A DNA stretch of 64,000 bases, taken from assembly GCF_002018875.1 (NCBI RefSeq), contig NZ_MVOL01000001.1:434001-498000 (forward strand), read 5' to 3'. This document shows positions 51,989 through 60,764 of the stretch, in pieces (the first letter of the stretch is position 1; each line of letters begins with the position of its first letter). The notes under the pieces are model-generated. The model saw only the letters and a list, made by a program, of their open reading frames with translations. It had not been told where the DNA came from and did not search any database. This DNA is from Pseudomonas sp. MF4836. Its GTDB lineage: Bacteria > Pseudomonadota > Gammaproteobacteria > Pseudomonadales > Pseudomonadaceae. The translations under genes and the position numbers were made by a program.

Positions 51989-53932
51989 TTACAGCCGGTC
52001 GTTGGGCGCGATCAGCCCGTGCTTTTTCATCTTGCGGTACAAGGTCGAGCGCGAGATGCCCAGCTCACTGGCAGCGGCGCTGATGTTCCAGCGCTGGCGG
52101 CGCAGGCAGTCGTGCAGGCGCCGGGATTCATCGTCGCCCAGTTGCTCGGCGAGGTGCGCGGTCGGCGGCGGGTCGCGGCTGATCAGGGGCAAGGGCAGGG
52201 GCGCCAGCAGTTCGCCGGGCAGGCAGTCGAGGTCGATGACCCCGTCTTCGGCCAGGGCCACGGCGTAACGCAGGCTGTTGAGCAGTTGGCGGATATTGCC
52301 CGGCCAGGGGTAGTCGAACAGGCACTGTCGGGCCGGGGCGTCCAGGCGCAGCCCGTGGGCGTCGGTCTGCGCCCGCAGCAGGCTGTCGATCAGCTCGGCG
52401 CGGTCGCTGCGCTCGCGCAAGGCCGGAAGCGCCAGGTTCATGCCGGCCAGGCGGTAGAACAGGTCCTGGCGAAAGGCTTTGGCGGCGATCATCCCGTGCA
52501 GGTCCTGGTGGGTGGCGGAGATCACCTGCACATCCAGCACCACCGGCACTTCGGCCCCCAGGGGCGAGATTTCCCGCTCCGCCAGGACCCGCAACAGGCG
52601 GGTTTGCAGGTGCGCCGGCATGTCGCCGATCTCGTCGAGAAACAGCGTGCCGCCGTTGGCCAGTTCCAGCTTGCCCTTCATGCCTTTCTTGTTGGCGCCG
52701 GTGAAGCTGCCGGCGCGGTAGCCGAACAGCTCGCTTTCGATCAGGGTTTCCGGAATCGCCGCGCAGTTCAGGGCGATAAACGGCCCGGCGCGACGGCTGC
52801 TGGCCTGGTGGATGGCGCGAGCGAAGGCCTCCTTGCCGGTGCCGGTCTCGCCGGTGATCAGGATCGGGATGCCCTTGTCGATCACCTTGCGTACCCGGCG
52901 TACGTTCTGTTGCAGGCGCGGATCGTTCCCGGCCAGTTGTTGCAGGTCCGGATGCGGTTGGCTCGCCGGGCGCACCACGGCGGGCGGCCGGTGCTGCTCC
53001 GAGGGGATGCGCAGGCCGATATCGAGCAGGGCTTCATCCTGCAGGCCACGCAGGCGCACACCGCGCGCGCCGCCATTGGTGAACTGCAACAGTTCCTCCA
53101 CCGTGGCCGGCAGCAGGCTGTGGATCGGCGCCCCCAGCAGCGGCGCCCCGGTGCCCCGCTCCAGGGCCACAAAGGCCGCGCGGTTGGCGCCCATCACCCG
53201 GCCGTTTTCATCCAGGGCCAGCAACTGTTCGTTGGCCAGGTCGGCGATTTCATCGATGGGTTTGAGGGACAGGGTCAGGCGATCGCGGTGGCTCTGGCGA
53301 AAGTGCGCGTTCTCGATCAGGCGCGCGTACATGATCACCAGTTGCAGGGTCAGGTACTGGCTTTCCCGCGGGCCGTCGCTGTTCAGACAGGTGGCGTTGA
53401 GGCAGCCGCGCAGCAGGCCCTGGGCGTCGAAGATCGGCGCCACCGAGCAACTGAGGCGGAAGTTGGAGGCCAGGAAGTGTTCTTCGCGGTGGATGATCAA
53501 GGGCTGGGCGGCTGCCAGGGTGGTGCCGATGCCGTTGGTACCGACCATCGATTCGTCCCAGCGCGCGCCGACCACCAGCCCCGACTGGGTGTAGGCGTCG
53601 TCGTGGCTCGGCAGCCGTGAGTCGAGGGTGATGCCGTTTTCGTCGCTGAGCAGCACCGCGAACCCGGCCGGAACCACGCGCTTGGCCAGGCCGCTGACAC
53701 CCTGGCTGGCAATCGACAGGTACTGTTGATGTTGCTGCTGATGGCGGCGGATGTCCTCGGCGCACAGGATGTTCTTGCGGCTGGCGGCGCCCGGGTCGAG
53801 GCGGTGCTCGACCACGCTGCGGTACCAGGACTGGGCGATCAGTCCGTCGGGGCGGATGCCGCGTGCGGAAAAGTGATCGTTGACGAAGGCCGCGAGTTCG
53901 CTGGGGCTGGTCTGCGCGCTGTGCCGAGTCAT
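51989..53932 (-). CDS. Sigma-54-dependent activator, AcoR family
   Basis: 647 residues. N-terminal GAF-type ligand domain (VLLSDENGITLDSRLP, SMVGTNGIGTTLAAAQPLII), a PAS-like middle, then an AAA+ domain with Walker A GETGTGKE, Walker B GGTLFLDEIGDMP and sigma-54 contact loop YRAGSFTGA (Ser instead of the usual Ala). A C-terminal Fis-type helix-turn-helix (NISAAASELGISRSTLYRKM) completes it. It most likely senses an alcohol or aldehyde and activates the 48159 promoter through the palindrome at 48074. GGGAG precedes the ATG. Confidence 0.9.
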   Translation of the reverse strand: MTRHSAQTSPSELAAFVNDHFSARGIRPDGLIAQSWYRSVVEHRLDPGAASRKNILCAEDIRRHQQQHQQYLSIASQGVSGLAKRVVPAGFAVLLSDENGITLDSRLPSHDDAYTQSGLVVGARWDESMVGTNGIGTTLAAAQPLIIHREEHFLASNFRLSCSVAPIFDAQGLLRGCLNATCLNSDGPRESQYLTLQLVIMYARLIENAHFRQSHRDRLTLSLKPIDEIADLANEQLLALDENGRVMGANRAAFVALERGTGAPLLGAPIHSLLPATVEELLQFTNGGARGVRLRGLQDEALLDIGLRIPSEQHRPPAVVRPASQPHPDLQQLAGNDPRLQQNVRRVRKVIDKGIPILITGETGTGKEAFARAIHQASSRRAGPFIALNCAAIPETLIESELFGYRAGSFTGANKKGMKGKLELANGGTLFLDEIGDMPAHLQTRLLRVLAEREISPLGAEVPVVLDVQVISATHQDLHGMIAAKAFRQDLFYRLAGMNLALPALRERSDRAELIDSLLRAQTDAHGLRLDAPARQCLFDYPWPGNIRQLLNSLRYAVALAEDGVIDLDCLPGELLAPLPLPLISRDPPPTAHLAEQLGDDESRRLHDCLRRQRWNISAAASELGISRSTLYRKMKKHGLIAPNDRL

Positions 53933-54089
53933 GGAGTGCTCCCATCAGGCGTGACACCGGGGGGTGGTGTGCACGGCGATCTTATTGTTGTTGACGGTTA
54001 GCCGGGGCTGGCCGCTGTCTACCTTAGTCGCTGGCGCATTATTTTTCAGCCCCTGATGGTGTCGGCGGCGTTATCGGGGGCTGCCGCGA

Positions 54090-55370
54090 TCAGGCCAGGT
54101 GGGGCAGCCAGAGCGCGATCTGCGGAAACAGGATCAACAGCGCGATCAGGATCAGCAGCACTGTGCAGAACGGCAGGGCGCCGTACACCACATCCAGGAA
54201 GCGGCCCTTGTTGCGGATGCTTTGCACCACGAACAGGTTCATGCCAAATGGCGGGGTGATCTGCCCCATCTCGCAGAGGATGATCAGGATCACCCCGAAC
54301 CACAGCGGGTCGAAGCCCAGCGCGACAATGATCGGCACCACCAGCGGTGCGGTGGTGATCAACATCGCCAGGGTGTCCATAAAGCAGCCGAGGACGATGT
54401 AGAACAGGATGATCGCCAGCAGGGTGCCCATCGGCGACATGTCGAGGTCGGTGACGAAACTGACCAGAGTCGAGGTCAGCCCGATGGAGGCCAGCACGAA
54501 ATTGAGAAAGAACGCCGACAGGGTGATGAACAGGATCATGCCGGTGGTGCGCATGGTGGATTCAAAGGCCTGGCCCAGGTTGGTCCAGGTGAATGCACGG
54601 CGCCACAGGCCCAGGGCAAATGCGGCGATCACCCCCAGGGCGGCCGACTCGCTGGCGGTGGCGAAGCCGCTGTAGATGGCGCCCACCACCAGGGCGAAGA
54701 TCGCCAGGGGTGGCAACAGGTCGGGGATGCTGGCCAGGCGTTCGGCCCAGGTCGCGTGTTGCTTGTGGCCGCCCAGCTCGGGGCGGATCAGGCAGGCGAT
54801 GACGATCATCGCCACGAACATGAAACTGAGCAGGATCCCCGGCAGGGTCGCCGCCAAGTACAGCTTGGGCACCGAGAGGTTGGCGATCAGGGCGAACAGA
54901 ATCATGTTGATCGACGGCGGAATCAGGATGCCCAGGGTGCCACCGGCCGCGATCGACCCCAGGAACAGCGGGGCCGGGTAGCCTTTGCGCTCCTGCTCCG
55001 GCAGGGCAATGGTCGAAATGGTGGCGGCGGTGGCCACGCTGGAGCCGCTGGTGGCCGAAAACAGCGCCGAGGCGCCGATGTTGGAGTTCATCAAGCCACC
55101 CGGCAGCCACGACAACCACTTGTCGACGGCGCCGTACATGCGCCCGGCGACCCCCGAACACACCAGCAGCTCACCCATCAGGATGTACAGCGGAATGGCC
55201 ACCAGCAGGAATTCGGCGCTGGTGCTCCAGGCGATTTCGCCCATGGCGTTGCTCAGGGGCAGGCTGGAAAACAGCTCGGACAACGACATGCCCAACAGGC
55301 CGACGCTGACCGCCGCCGCCACGCTCAGGCCAAGCAGGGCCAGCAGGGTAAAGAGGGTAAAGGCCAGCAT
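54090..55370 (-). CDS. dctM: TRAP transporter large permease (DctM)
   Basis: 426 residues with about twelve hydrophobic segments. Family motifs include IPLYILMGELLVCSGVAGR, SSVATAATISTIALPEQ and GGTLGILIPPSINMILFAL. It is the transport subunit of a tripartite ATP-independent periplasmic system driven by sodium or proton gradient. Its ATG directly follows the stop of the DctQ gene. It completes the rraA-dctP-dctQ-dctM operon. Substrate (organic acid) unknown. Confidence 0.9.
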   Translation of the reverse strand: MLAFTLFTLLALLGLSVAAAVSVGLLGMSLSELFSSLPLSNAMGEIAWSTSAEFLLVAIPLYILMGELLVCSGVAGRMYGAVDKWLSWLPGGLMNSNIGASALFSATSGSSVATAATISTIALPEQERKGYPAPLFLGSIAAGGTLGILIPPSINMILFALIANLSVPKLYLAATLPGILLSFMFVAMIVIACLIRPELGGHKQHATWAERLASIPDLLPPLAIFALVVGAIYSGFATASESAALGVIAAFALGLWRRAFTWTNLGQAFESTMRTTGMILFITLSAFFLNFVLASIGLTSTLVSFVTDLDMSPMGTLLAIILFYIVLGCFMDTLAMLITTAPLVVPIIVALGFDPLWFGVILIILCEMGQITPPFGMNLFVVQSIRNKGRFLDVVYGALPFCTVLLILIALLILFPQIALWLPHLA

Positions 55371-55976
55371 CTAGTGCGCTCCATGGGATGGCGCGCCGGC
55401 GCCACCGTGGGTTTCTTGTTGAATGTCTTCTTCGACCGAGTTGATCCCGATCAGTCCGTTGATTGCTGCCCAGCGTCGTTGGCGCAGCCGGGACAGGCTG
55501 GTGCAGGCCAGCACCGCCAGGGTCAGGGCAAAGAACGCGTAGCCGGCGAACCAGATCGACTGCGGCGCCCACAGCGGGATCTGCAGCGGCGTGGTGGAAA
55601 TCGAGCGGTAGTGGATCGAGTCCCAAAGCACGCCCCAGGCGTGGTACAGCAGGGTTCCGGCAAACAGCGCCATGCCGCTCAAGGCCAGCAGGTCCAGCAG
55701 GCTCCGGGCCTTGAGCGACAGCCGTGAATAGAGGATGTCGACCCGGATATGGGAGCGTTTCAACAGGGCGATGGGAAACGCCCAGGTGCTGACAATCGCC
55801 AGTACATAGCCGGCTATCTCATCGGCCCCGCCCAGGGACAGGCCCAGGGTCTTGCGCAGGATCAGGTCGATCCCGATCATCAGCGCGGTGCCCATCAGGG
55901 CGATGCCGCCCACCCAGGCGCTGAGCCGGGCAATGCCGTTCACCAGCCGGGTCGCGCGGGATTCAGTGGGGTTCAT
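55371..55976 (-). CDS. dctQ: TRAP transporter small permease (DctQ)
   Basis: 201 residues, four hydrophobic segments; LILRKTLGLSLGGADEIAGYVLAI resembles the DctQ signature. It associates with DctM. GGAGAA precedes the ATG. The last base of its stop abuts the first base of dctM, so translation is coupled. The C-terminal tail of about 30 polar residues (NSVEEDIQQETHGGAGAPSH) is longer than usual. Confidence 0.88.
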   Translation of the reverse strand: MNPTESRATRLVNGIARLSAWVGGIALMGTALMIGIDLILRKTLGLSLGGADEIAGYVLAIVSTWAFPIALLKRSHIRVDILYSRLSLKARSLLDLLALSGMALFAGTLLYHAWGVLWDSIHYRSISTTPLQIPLWAPQSIWFAGYAFFALTLAVLACTSLSRLRQRRWAAINGLIGINSVEEDIQQETHGGAGAPSHGAH

Positions 55977-56029
55977 GGATGCTTCTCCGCAAACGGTGTG
56001 GGTTCAGGACGCTGGGCACGTTGCACGGC

Positions 56030-57070
56030 TCAGGGCTGTTGCAGGTGCACGCCGATGGCGGCGCCTGCGGTGGCATTCCAGCGTTCGACGCAGGGCGCGC
56101 CACAGCGTTGGCCCCAATCGTTGGCGATGGTCAGCACGGCGTTCTGCAGGACTTGGCGCTCGGCGTCCGTCGGGGTGCTGACCTGCATCCTGGCCGGTCG
56201 ATGGATCTTGCAGTCCGGGGCGCCGATGTTGCAGGCCAGCGCCGACTGGTTCTCGTTGGCGGTGGCTTCCCACCAGCGGTCTTCCAGGGCCTGGGCCTGT
56301 CCCTGGAGCAGGCGTTGCACCGGTTCGGGCAACGCCTGCCAGCGCTTGAGACCGATGGCATAGAAGCCGATGGACCAGTCCACCGGCAGGTTGTAGAGGT
56401 GGTTGGCGACGTCATACCAGCGGGCGGCATTGCCGGAGCCGATGCCGGTCACCGCACAATCGATGACACCGGTCTGCATCGCCGTCACCACCTCGGCGAA
56501 CGGCAGGGTCATGGGCGCACCGCCGAGGGCGCTGATCATGTCCGACATATTGCGCCCACGAACCCGGACCTTGCGGCCCTTGAGGTCGGCGAGCGAGGAC
56601 AGCGGGTCGCGACAGAAAAACACCTGTGCGGTGTAGGGCACGGTCGCCAGCAGCTTGACCCCGTGATGCTCGGCCATACGCTCGGCCAGTACCGGCTTGA
56701 AGGCACTGGAAATCTGCCGGGAGGTCTGGATGTCGGGGGCCATGCCCGGCAGGTCGATGCCTTCGAAAAACGGGTCGTCACCGGCGACGAAGGCAAACAC
56801 CCCCATGCCGATTTCCACCGCGCCGCTGCGCAGCAGGCGCACCATCTCCGGGCCCTTGAGCCCGCTTTCCGACAGCCCGCGCAGGCTCGCCGTGAGGCTG
56901 CCGCCGGAGCGGGCGGGCAGGGTCTGGTTCCAGAACGGTTTTTCCACCGCACCAAAGGTGTAGTTGTGGCTGCCGCCGCCAATCACATTGAAGTGAATCG
57001 GCGGTGGGGTATCGGCCTGGACTGGGCCGGCCAGGGCGAGGGTCAGGGACGCTATGAGGTACGGTTTCAT
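56030..57070 (-). CDS. dctP: TRAP transporter substrate-binding protein (DctP)
   Basis: 346 residues. Signal peptide MKPYLIASLTLALAGPVQA. Periplasmic binding fold with FDLKGRKVRVRG-type region (SSLADLKGRKVRVRGRNM) containing the carboxylate-binding arginine, and MTLPFAEVVTAMQTGVIDCA, the second family motif. AGGACT precedes the ATG. It delivers a carboxylate ligand to DctQM. Cysteines near 153, 208 and in the C-terminal region may form disulfides. Confidence 0.88.
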   Translation of the reverse strand: MKPYLIASLTLALAGPVQADTPPPIHFNVIGGGSHNYTFGAVEKPFWNQTLPARSGGSLTASLRGLSESGLKGPEMVRLLRSGAVEIGMGVFAFVAGDDPFFEGIDLPGMAPDIQTSRQISSAFKPVLAERMAEHHGVKLLATVPYTAQVFFCRDPLSSLADLKGRKVRVRGRNMSDMISALGGAPMTLPFAEVVTAMQTGVIDCAVTGIGSGNAARWYDVANHLYNLPVDWSIGFYAIGLKRWQALPEPVQRLLQGQAQALEDRWWEATANENQSALACNIGAPDCKIHRPARMQVSTPTDAERQVLQNAVLTIANDWGQRCGAPCVERWNATAGAAIGVHLQQP

Positions 57071-57152
57071 GGTAGTCCTGTTGTTTTTCTAGAGGGAGCT
57101 ACTAAGGCAGAAACGGCGTGGCAAAGGGGCTGCGGGTGGTGCTTGCTCCGGG

Positions 57153-57863
57153 TCAGGAACGGCGCTGGATGGCCGCCTCGATAATGGCTCGGGAGCCGAC
57201 GATATCAGGGAATTTCTCGCCCTTGGCCAACCTGGCCAGGGTGGTTTTTTCATTGTTCTGGAATTCGATGGCCCGGCGCGCCAGGGGCATGGCCTGATCA
57301 GGGGCCATGACCACGATGCCGTTTTCATCGGCCAGCACCGCATCCCCGGGTCGGACCACCGCGCCGCCACACTGAATCGTGGTGCAGAATTCGCCTTCTT
57401 CGCCCTTGAGCCGGGTGGTGATGGCGCTGGCGCCCCAGGACCAGATCGGCACCCCGTGCTGGCGCAATTCGCCGAGGTCGGTGACAAAGCCGTCAATCAC
57501 GATCCCGGCGATGCCCGCCTGTTTGGCCGCATAAGCCATGGCCCCTCCGAGGGCGGCGGTGACCCGTTCGCCACAGCGATCCACGATCAAAAAATCTCCG
57601 GGACGCACACACCCCATGGCGTAATGCAGGATGCCGCCATCAGCCCCGGGCATCCTCACCGTGACCGCCGTCCCGGCGGCGCGCACATCCTGGAAGTGAG
57701 CCTTTATATCGCTGTTTAAAATACCCCGGGTGATGAAGTGACCCAGGGTGGCCGGTTCTGCCGCAAGAAGTATCGAACGTTCTTCTTCGGTCATTTGCTG
57801 CGGTAGTTCTCGAATAATATACATGCTTGGCTTGACTTGTTTTTTGGTGAATGTCTGGTGCAT
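57153..57863 (-). CDS. RraA-like / HMG-aldolase-family protein, catalytic Arg absent
   Basis: 236 residues. RraA fold: FLIVDRCGERVTAALGGAMA, GIAGIVIDGFVTDLGEL and PGDAVLADENGIVVMAP. In 4-hydroxy-4-methyl-2-oxoglutarate aldolases the metal-site loop reads DG..RD with an essential arginine; here it reads DGFVTD with Thr in its place, so aldolase activity is doubtful. It heads the TRAP operon and is divergent from a LysR gene. ATG 57863 is preceded by AGGA at eight bases; Met at 57824 is a less supported alternative. Confidence 0.8.
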   Translation of the reverse strand: MHQTFTKKQVKPSMYIIRELPQQMTEEERSILLAAEPATLGHFITRGILNSDIKAHFQDVRAAGTAVTVRMPGADGGILHYAMGCVRPGDFLIVDRCGERVTAALGGAMAYAAKQAGIAGIVIDGFVTDLGELRQHGVPIWSWGASAITTRLKGEEGEFCTTIQCGGAVVRPGDAVLADENGIVVMAPDQAMPLARRAIEFQNNEKTTLARLAKGEKFPDIVGSRAIIEAAIQRRS

Positions 57864-57937
57864 TTAGTTCATCCTAGCAAGCAGGATTTTAAGGCGATAA
57901 TAAAAATCAGCGCGTCAACTTCGGGACTATTTTTATC

Positions 57938-58837
57938 ATGCGAATTACCCTGATGCAGATCGAGGCCTTCTATTGGACGGCCCGATTAGGGGGCGTGCAT
58001 GCCGCCTCGCGCCACCTTCACCTGACCCAGCCGGCCATCTCCTCGCGCATTCGGGAGATGGAGTCATTGTTGAGCGTGAAACTCTTCGATCGCAGCAAAC
58101 AGCGGATGATAATCACCGCTGACGGCTTGATCGCCCTGCAACATGCCGAACTGGCGCTGAACAACAGCGTGAAACTGGAACAGTTCGCAGCCAAGCAGAA
58201 GCAGAACCGCCGGCTGCGGGTGGGCGCCGACGAGTGTTCGGCCATGGTCGGGCTGACGGCAGTGATTGCCGAGATCAAGGCGCATTTCCCGGAGATCACC
58301 CTGGAAATCACCATCGATGTGGGGGCGGTGCTCAATCGCAAGCTCAATGATCACGAGCTGGACCTGGCGCTTTTGACCAACCCCATGACCCGCGATGACG
58401 TGACCGATATCTTCCTGGGCTGGATGACCTTCCAGTGGGTGGCCGCCGCCCACCTGGAAATCGACGGCGATTCTTTTCAGCCGCAGCACGCCGGGGCTTA
58501 CCCGATCGTCACCCATTCCGCGCCTTCGACCCTGTATTCAGTGGTCGAGCGCTGGTTGAAAGAGGGCGGCAATGTCTCCGAGGCATTTCATTCCAGTAAC
58601 TCCCTGGCCTTTATCGCGAAGATGATATCGGCCGGGCACGCTATTGGAATTCTGCCAGTACCGTTGATTCGAGATATGTTGGCGGTGGACATGCTCAAGG
58701 TATTACCTTGCACTCCACCTATTGCACCCGCCAAGTTCTGTTTGTCGTATGTGACGGAAAAGCCGGACGTACAACTTGATGAGTTAGTTGCATTGACGCG
58801 GGCCACTTTATTGCGACAAAACTTCCTGGTTAATTGA
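57938..58837 (+). CDS. LysR-family regulator
   Basis: 299 residues. N-terminal helix-turn-helix (TARLGGVHAASRHLHLTQPA, SSRIREMES) and C-terminal periplasmic-binding-type effector domain (LRVGADECSAMVGL). It is divergent from the rraA-like/TRAP operon with a 74-base gap, the standard LysR arrangement for control of that operon. The ligand is probably the imported carboxylate or a metabolite of it. Confidence 0.88.
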   Translation: MRITLMQIEAFYWTARLGGVHAASRHLHLTQPAISSRIREMESLLSVKLFDRSKQRMIITADGLIALQHAELALNNSVKLEQFAAKQKQNRRLRVGADECSAMVGLTAVIAEIKAHFPEITLEITIDVGAVLNRKLNDHELDLALLTNPMTRDDVTDIFLGWMTFQWVAAAHLEIDGDSFQPQHAGAYPIVTHSAPSTLYSVVERWLKEGGNVSEAFHSSNSLAFIAKMISAGHAIGILPVPLIRDMLAVDMLKVLPCTPPIAPAKFCLSYVTEKPDVQLDELVALTRATLLRQNFLVN

Positions 58838-58951
58838 TCTTTTAATGCATGGCTTGAAAGGCCGAATCAAGTTACTAAGTTCGGCCACAAGCCTGTGGGT
58901 TATTCCGACAAGAGTGGATTGAGCTGATAATGTCCCCGGCAAACCGGGAGC

Positions 58952-59755
58952 TTATCCCGACCCCTCGAGTGCTTCACGGGTGGCGGCGATCTGTTGCCCG
59001 GCCTGATTCAGCCAAGACAGGTCACTGCCCATCAGCAGCATGTCGCAGCCCATTTCCCGCAGGCGCCGGGCGGTTTCAGTGTCGGCCGGGAAGCACGGCA
59101 CCATCACCTGGATCGCACGCTGATGGCATTTCTTGATCAGCCATTGCAGGCGCGCCAGGACCTCGGGGTTGCCCAGGCGATAGTCCACCGGCAACTGGCG
59201 GGACAGCGAGTAATCGGCCGGGCCGAAATGCACGGCGTCTATGCCCTCGACGTCGAGGATCTCATCGATGTTGTCGAAGAATTCATAGCTCTCGGCCATG
59301 GGCACGATCACGCTGCGCTGGTTTTCCGCCTCGGTGTAGCGCGCCCATTCGAAGCCGGGACCGGCGTAGCGGGCCGAGCGCACCGAACTGTCGCCGCCGC
59401 GCCGGCCCACGGGCGGAAATTTGCTGCAGCGGATGATCTCGCGCATCTGCGCGGCGTTGTGCACCTGGGGAATGATCACCCCCGAGGCGCCCATTTCCAG
59501 GGCTTTGCGAATGTCCCATTCGAGGGTACCGCGTACCCGGACCAGGCTGTGGATCGCCGCGCGGTGCGCCGCCAGCAGCAGTTTTTCCATGTCCCGGTCG
59601 ACCCCCAGAGCCGTGTGCTCGGCGTCGATAAAAACAAAGTCCAGCCCCCAGTTGCCGGCCACTTCGATGGGCAGGCAGGCGGTGCTGTAAATATTCATCC
59701 CGAACGTCACGCCAGCGGTCATTCGGTCCTTGAGCGAGCGGATCGTGTTGTGCAT
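58952..59755 (-). CDS. HpcH/HpaI-family aldolase
   Basis: 267 residues. Family motifs: DFVFIDAEHTALGVDRD with the catalytic His, LVRVRG with substrate Arg, ASGVIIPQVHNAAQ, VPMAESYEFFDNIDEILDVE with metal Glu and AVHFGPADYSLSRQ with metal Asp. It cleaves 2-keto-3-deoxy sugar acids or 4-hydroxy-2-oxo acids to pyruvate and an aldehyde. Last gene of the dctQ-dctM-dctP-nitrilase-aldolase operon, suggesting the transporter brings its substrate precursor. AGGTAA precedes the ATG. Confidence 0.88.
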   Translation of the reverse strand: MHNTIRSLKDRMTAGVTFGMNIYSTACLPIEVAGNWGLDFVFIDAEHTALGVDRDMEKLLLAAHRAAIHSLVRVRGTLEWDIRKALEMGASGVIIPQVHNAAQMREIIRCSKFPPVGRRGGDSSVRSARYAGPGFEWARYTEAENQRSVIVPMAESYEFFDNIDEILDVEGIDAVHFGPADYSLSRQLPVDYRLGNPEVLARLQWLIKKCHQRAIQVMVPCFPADTETARRLREMGCDMLLMGSDLSWLNQAGQQIAATREALEGSG

Positions 59756-59846
59756 TGCGATTACCTGAAAAGTGAGGGGCGATGGCCGGGTGCCGATTCG
59801 CCATCCGAGGCCCGATCAAAGGCGTGGCGCCTCGGCACCCGGGTTT

Positions 59847-60650
59847 TCAGAGGCGATAGGTCGCTGGCAGGCGGTCGCGGAACGGGTGGATCTCGAACAC
59901 CCCCGGGTCGCGGATCAGCGACTTGTTGCGCGCCTTGGCCAGGTCGATCTCGACGCTGAACACCCCGTCTTCCAGGCCGGCGCGGGTCAGGGTGGTGCCG
60001 GACGGCTCGATGATGTGGCTCATGCCGATAAACTGCATGCCGCCGTCCAGGTCATTGCGGTTGGGGGCCACGAAATACACGATGTTTTCCGCGGCGCGCA
60101 CGGTGCTGAACAGGTCCGGCAGCAACCGCGCCTGCTCCGGCCAGGCGGCCGGCAGAACCACGATATCGGCGCCTTCCAGGGCCAGGGTGCGGATGACTTC
60201 CGGGAAGCGGATTTCATAGCAGATCGCCAGGCCGATGCGGCCGATGTCGGTGTTGAACACCGGCGGCGTCCACTCGGCGGGGCGATCGGTGAAACGGTCG
60301 CCGATCATGAACGGCAGATGACGTTTGCGATGCAGGCCGATGACGCCCTGGGGGCCGATCAGGGCGGCGGTATTGAAAATCGACTCGGCGTGTTTTTCAT
60401 AGAAGCCGACCACGATGTGGATCCCGCTTTCAGCGCTGACCGCCAGCAACGGGGCCAGGGCGTCGAGGCTGATGGCGCCTTGTTCCAGTTCTTCACGGCT
60501 GTCGAACGAGCCGCCGGTCAACAGGCATTCGGCAAAGGCGATCAGGCGCGAGCCGTCTGCCGCGGCCTGGCGTGACAACTGCGCGACCTTGTCGATGGTC
60601 TGCGCGGGATTGCCGATGACCGGGTGGATCTGGGCGACCGAAATTTTCAT
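59847..60650 (-). CDS. Nitrilase-superfamily amidohydrolase
   Basis: 267 residues. Catalytic triad: Glu in LIAFAECLLTGGSF, Lys in GLHRKRHLPF and Cys in IGLAICYEIRFPEV. It matches omega-amidase/carbon-nitrogen hydrolase enzymes acting on amides (e.g. N-carbamoyl or oxoamide compounds). GAGGAA precedes the ATG. It lies between dctP and the aldolase, so it probably acts in the same catabolic route. Exact substrate cannot be read from the sequence. Confidence 0.88.
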   Translation of the reverse strand: MKISVAQIHPVIGNPAQTIDKVAQLSRQAAADGSRLIAFAECLLTGGSFDSREELEQGAISLDALAPLLAVSAESGIHIVVGFYEKHAESIFNTAALIGPQGVIGLHRKRHLPFMIGDRFTDRPAEWTPPVFNTDIGRIGLAICYEIRFPEVIRTLALEGADIVVLPAAWPEQARLLPDLFSTVRAAENIVYFVAPNRNDLDGGMQFIGMSHIIEPSGTTLTRAGLEDGVFSVEIDLAKARNKSLIRDPGVFEIHPFRDRLPATYRL

Positions 60651-60764
60651 TTTGCTGCTTCCTCTTGGCTGATACGGCAGTGCCCGCCGGGCGGGCGTAT
60701 AAGGCGGAGACCGGGGTGACTTGTGGCGAGGGCGAGGGCCCTCGCCGGACTGCGCCGCAGTCCT

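Noticed and set aside
52019..53620. 533-residue plus-strand frame over the sigma-54 activator
   Set aside because: Antisense shadow with Gln/Val/Ala bias; the minus-strand gene has all expected motifs.
54099..55727. 542-residue plus-strand frame over the TRAP permease genes
   Set aside because: Antisense shadow; extremely Gln/His/Asp-rich and without signals or domains.
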